Source: Humisphaera sp. (GTDB lineage: Bacteria; Planctomycetota; Phycisphaerae; Tepidisphaerales; Tepidisphaeraceae). From it: a DNA stretch of 13,984 nt. The stretch is taken from positions 1 through 13,984 of the forward strand of contig JANXVV010000026.1 of assembly GCA_025351525.1 (NCBI GenBank), in the 5' to 3' direction. The position numbers and the translations under genes were made by a program. The first letter of the stretch is position 1, and each line of letters starts with the position of its first letter. The notes beneath the pieces were generated by a model, which did not search any database, was not told the DNA's origin, and was given only the letters and a program-made list of their open reading frames with translations. Of this stretch, positions 11,712 through 13,984 are shown piece after piece.

Positions 11712-11779
11712 TTAGCCGCGACGCGGAGCGGAGCGTTTTTGCAGGGCCGAGAAAGCGTTCCGCTGCGCGTCGCGGCTAA
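11712..11779. repeat. Large inverted repeat between convergent genes
   Basis: The 24-nt arms 11712-11735 (beginning TTAGCCGCGACGCG) and 11756-11779 (ending CGCGTCGCGGCTAA) are reverse complements with two mismatches, around a 20-nt spacer. The element lies between the stop codons of the nucleosidase (+) and Hsp70 (-) genes and could halt both transcripts, although T tracts are absent. A partial similar string, GAGCCGCGACGC, occurs near 3037, suggesting a dispersed family. Confidence 0.75.
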
Positions 11780-11820
11780 CCGGGGTGCTGAAGTTTCGCC
11801 GATCCGTTGTGTGTGTCTCG

Positions 11821-13722
11821 CTAGACGACGGAGATATGTTCCACCGCTTCCCTGGCTCGTTCGATCTTCTCCGGGCTGATTCCCGAATCGCATTGAATCG
11901 TGGTGGTGACGGAGGTGCCGGAGGTGGTTTCGATCGCTCGGACATGAAGCCGGCCACTGCCGTCGAGCGTGAAGGTGACTTCGACCGGCGAACCTTTGGG
12001 CAGGTCTGCGGGTAGATCTGTGATACGGCAGGTGCCGAGCATCGTGCATTCATCGACGTACATCGACTCTCCTTCGAGAATGCGAATGACCACTTCCGGT
12101 TGGCGGTCTTTCATCGTCCCATACACTTTGGTGGCGCTGGCCGGCAGGGGGGAGTTGCGCGGGATGAGGATCGATTTACCGCGACCGCCAAGCGCGCGGG
12201 TGACGATCACGCCGAGGCTGTGCGCGTTCACATCCGTCTTCTTCACGCGGCGAAGCGTTTTGCGGACCGCCGGGTCGAAGTGGGCGGTGGGGTCGCCGCT
12301 GATTTGCAGGTCGATCGTTTCATCGGACAACACCGCCTGCAGCAACGCATCGCGTGCGGCTTCATCGGGTTCGGGCTCCTGCGCCAGCGAATCATCATCC
12401 CAATCATCGGGGTGGTGCATCGCGCCGTTGGCGGTGTGATTTTCATCCCCGCCTTGTATGTCGGCGAAGGGATCCTGAGCCGGGGGCTCTTCAACATTGG
12501 AAGGCTCGATGGGATCGGGTGCCATTTGGGGCATCGGGGTTTGTGCGATCGGTCGGGCCGTCGGTCTCACACGGCCGTTGGAATGATTCTGCCAAAGGTC
12601 GACCGCCTTGATTGCCGCGTGGATGGCCGCGCCGTGGGCCACGGCTTCACCGGGAGGCAGCGAGCAATTCGGGGCCTTTCCGGTGACATCCTGAAGCATG
12701 GCCAGCACCATCGGCATGCGCGATGAACCGCCGACGGCCAGCACTTCGTGCACCTGGCTCCAGATCAAACCCGCCTCGTGAATCACCATGGCGACGCGCT
12801 GTCGGGTGCGCTCGAGCAGCGGCGCGGTCATCTTTTCAAATTCTTCGCGGGTCAATTCCAGGGGCAATGTCTGACCGGCGTGGGTCACCATCAATCGCGT
12901 GCGGGGCAGGCGGGAGAGATCTTTTTTCGCTTCCTCCGCCGCGAGTACCAGGTGTTGAAAACTGTGCGGATCTTTGCGAGGGTCGCTGCGATATTTCTTT
13001 TTGAACAGTCGGCAGGCCCAGTTGACGATGCACTCATCCCACTCGCGCCCCCCGAGTTTGGCATCGCCATCCGTCGCCAGAACGGTCAGATCATCCCCGG
13101 CGATCCGCAGAATGGTCACGTCAAACGTTCCACCGCCCAGATCGTAGACCACCGCAATGTGCGGGGCGGTGGTGGCGATGGCCCGGCCAATGACATCGTC
13201 AGGCCGACCGCCATTGCTGACGAAATCGCGGAAGGCATACGCCAGGGCGGCGGCGGTCGGTTCATTCAAAATATCGATGACCCGCAACCCGGCAATCTCA
13301 CCGGCGGCGGCGGTGGCACGGCGGCATTTCTCGTCGAAATACGCCGGCACGGTGATAACCGCGCCCGCCACCGGGCCGATTCGCCGTTCGGCGTCCTGCT
13401 TCAGTTTTTTGAGGATCAACGCGCTGATGCTCGGCGGGGAATAAAAGCGGAAGTTGATCCGCTTGTGATATTGAGCCTCGCCCATATCCCGTTTGACGTA
13501 ATCCGCCACCAGATCGGGCACCACGAGCGCGGCGCGCTTTGCCTCTCGTCCCACCACGCATTCCCCGGTGGGCTCGAAAAGAACGACGGAGGGCGTCGTC
13601 GTCTCATCTTCGGAATTGGTGATGGTCACGGGCGTACCGTGGGCATCCAGCCATGCCATGGCCGAATATGTGGTGCCTAAATCTATTCCGATATATCGCG
13701 GGCCGCCTGCCTGTAACGCCAT
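11821..13722 (-). CDS. Atypical Hsp70 (DnaK-like) chaperone
   Basis: The 633 residues contain an Hsp70 ATPase domain (about 8-375: GIDLGTTYS 12-20, VKRDMG 76-81, NEPTAAALAY 153-162, DLGGGTFD 194-201, VGGSSRMP 330-337) with intact phosphate-binding loops, and a peptide-binding beta domain (about 496-600: NAHSLGV, KSILIPRNSPLP, VVIRILEGE, DGSGRLHVRA). It differs from true DnaK in three ways. A 110-residue insert rich in P, D and E (about 380-490) separates the domains. The hydrophobic linker (DVLLLDV type) is not visible. Only about 25 residues follow the beta domain, so the helical lid is absent. It hydrolyses ATP and binds peptides presumably with changed allostery; it may be a specialised paralogue. 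The ATG at 13722 was chosen for its CAGGAG at 9 nt; a GTG at 13749 is upstream. No grpE or dnaJ is adjacent. Confidence 0.9.
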   Translation of the reverse strand: MALQAGGPRYIGIDLGTTYSAMAWLDAHGTPVTITNSEDETTTPSVVLFEPTGECVVGREAKRAALVVPDLVADYVKRDMGEAQYHKRINFRFYSPPSISALILKKLKQDAERRIGPVAGAVITVPAYFDEKCRRATAAAGEIAGLRVIDILNEPTAAALAYAFRDFVSNGGRPDDVIGRAIATTAPHIAVVYDLGGGTFDVTILRIAGDDLTVLATDGDAKLGGREWDECIVNWACRLFKKKYRSDPRKDPHSFQHLVLAAEEAKKDLSRLPRTRLMVTHAGQTLPLELTREEFEKMTAPLLERTRQRVAMVIHEAGLIWSQVHEVLAVGGSSRMPMVLAMLQDVTGKAPNCSLPPGEAVAHGAAIHAAIKAVDLWQNHSNGRVRPTARPIAQTPMPQMAPDPIEPSNVEEPPAQDPFADIQGGDENHTANGAMHHPDDWDDDSLAQEPEPDEAARDALLQAVLSDETIDLQISGDPTAHFDPAVRKTLRRVKKTDVNAHSLGVIVTRALGGRGKSILIPRNSPLPASATKVYGTMKDRQPEVVIRILEGESMYVDECTMLGTCRITDLPADLPKGSPVEVTFTLDGSGRLHVRAIETTSGTSVTTTIQCDSGISPEKIERAREAVEHISVV

Positions 13723-13886
13723 GAGCGCGTGCTCCTGTGATACACCCACGAACCACTGACGATAAACTCACGGCAAGGCGATCGTCCCTCAACGCATCGC
13801 TGACCCGCAAGCCATCTTTCTTTCCCGAGCGATCGGGATGAACATCCATCACGGTCGCTCAGAAACCTTCACTTTTATAGAGCCGC

Positions 13887-13914
13887 ATTGTAACCTGCCC
13901 GCGACCCGCCGCAA
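13887..13914 (-). promoter_or_regulatory. Promoter of the Hsp70 gene
   Basis: On the minus strand TTGCGG (13914-13909) and TACAAT (13892-13887) are separated by 16 nt. The start would be near 13880, giving a leader of about 157 nt. It is nearly the same as the thiC promoter (TTGCGA-17-TACAAT). No CIRCE element is present. Confidence 0.55.
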
Positions 13915-13972
13915 ACGCTATTTGTCCTGATTTACTGATTGACGTAAATTATTTAGCCGTCTCGCTTGCGAG
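13915..13972. other. AT-rich stretch and small palindromes upstream of the Hsp70 promoter
   Basis: ATTTAC (13930-13935) and GTAAAT (13944-13949) are inverted 6-mers 8 nt apart in an AT-rich tract that could act as an UP element or operator. CTCGCTTGCGAG (13961-13972) is a further hairpin near the right edge, following TTAGCCG, which resembles the start of the repeat at 11712. The window ends before it can be judged. Confidence 0.3.
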
Positions 13973-13984
13973 GCGCGTCTGGCG

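Noticed and set aside
12100..12726. Plus-strand frames of 156-310 codons inside the Hsp70 gene
   Set aside because: They are antisense shadows of a conserved gene, with no start signal and no domain.
13723..13880. CIRCE or other heat-shock operator before the Hsp70 gene
   Set aside because: No TTAGCACTC/GAGTGCTAA pair is present in the leader.

Overview
The window looks like chromosomal DNA of a Planctomycetota bacterium, possibly of the Phycisphaerae side. The evidence is moderate-to-high GC, a large secreted-type protein that opens with the planctomycete-style N-terminal motif LESRRLL followed by delta-60 repeats, a SpoVG homologue carrying a zinc ribbon, a divergent Hsp70, few operons, and long inverted repeats in the gaps between genes. 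The taxonomic call is an inference from protein features only.

Layout from left to right. (1) 2-412 (+) is the 3' part of a spoVG-family gene with a zinc-ribbon insertion. It is followed by an intrinsic terminator nested inside a larger palindrome (430-489). (2) 795-2549 (+) is the acetolactate synthase catalytic subunit, with a promoter at 717-745 and a possible operator over its -35 box. Two small unrecognised genes follow closely (2562-2771 and 2768-3028, ATGA overlap); they encode a basic and an acidic protein and could be a toxin/antitoxin-like pair. (3) 3171-3836 (+) encodes an ASCH-like protein of the type common in phages and prophages. Its last codons and stop lie inside a dispersed G-rich inverted repeat (3813-3929). 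(4) On the minus strand, 3941-6802 is a 953-residue delta-60/SdrD-B-like surface or secreted protein, and 7168-8874 is a soluble hybrid histidine kinase (PAS-HisKA-HATPase-REC). (5) 9091-10824 (-) is thiC, headed by a complete TPP riboswitch (10901-10980) and a matching promoter (10990-11018). (6) 11036-11677 (+) is a nucleoside phosphorylase/MTA-SAH nucleosidase-like gene divergent from thiC. (7) 11821-13722 (-) is an atypical Hsp70 with an acidic insert and no C-terminal lid; a TTGCGG/TACAAT promoter lies upstream near the right edge.

The genes do not form one pathway. Amino-acid synthesis (ilvB), vitamin synthesis (thiC) and salvage (nucleosidase) are housekeeping functions. IlvB needs the TPP that the ThiC pathway supplies, but nothing in the sequence shows co-regulation. 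No CRISPR array, rRNA, tRNA or insertion sequence was seen. The most distinctive points are the SpoVG zinc ribbon, the lidless Hsp70, the small basic/acidic pair behind ilvB, the fungal-like IlvB signature, and several different large inverted repeats, nearly all in gaps between genes.
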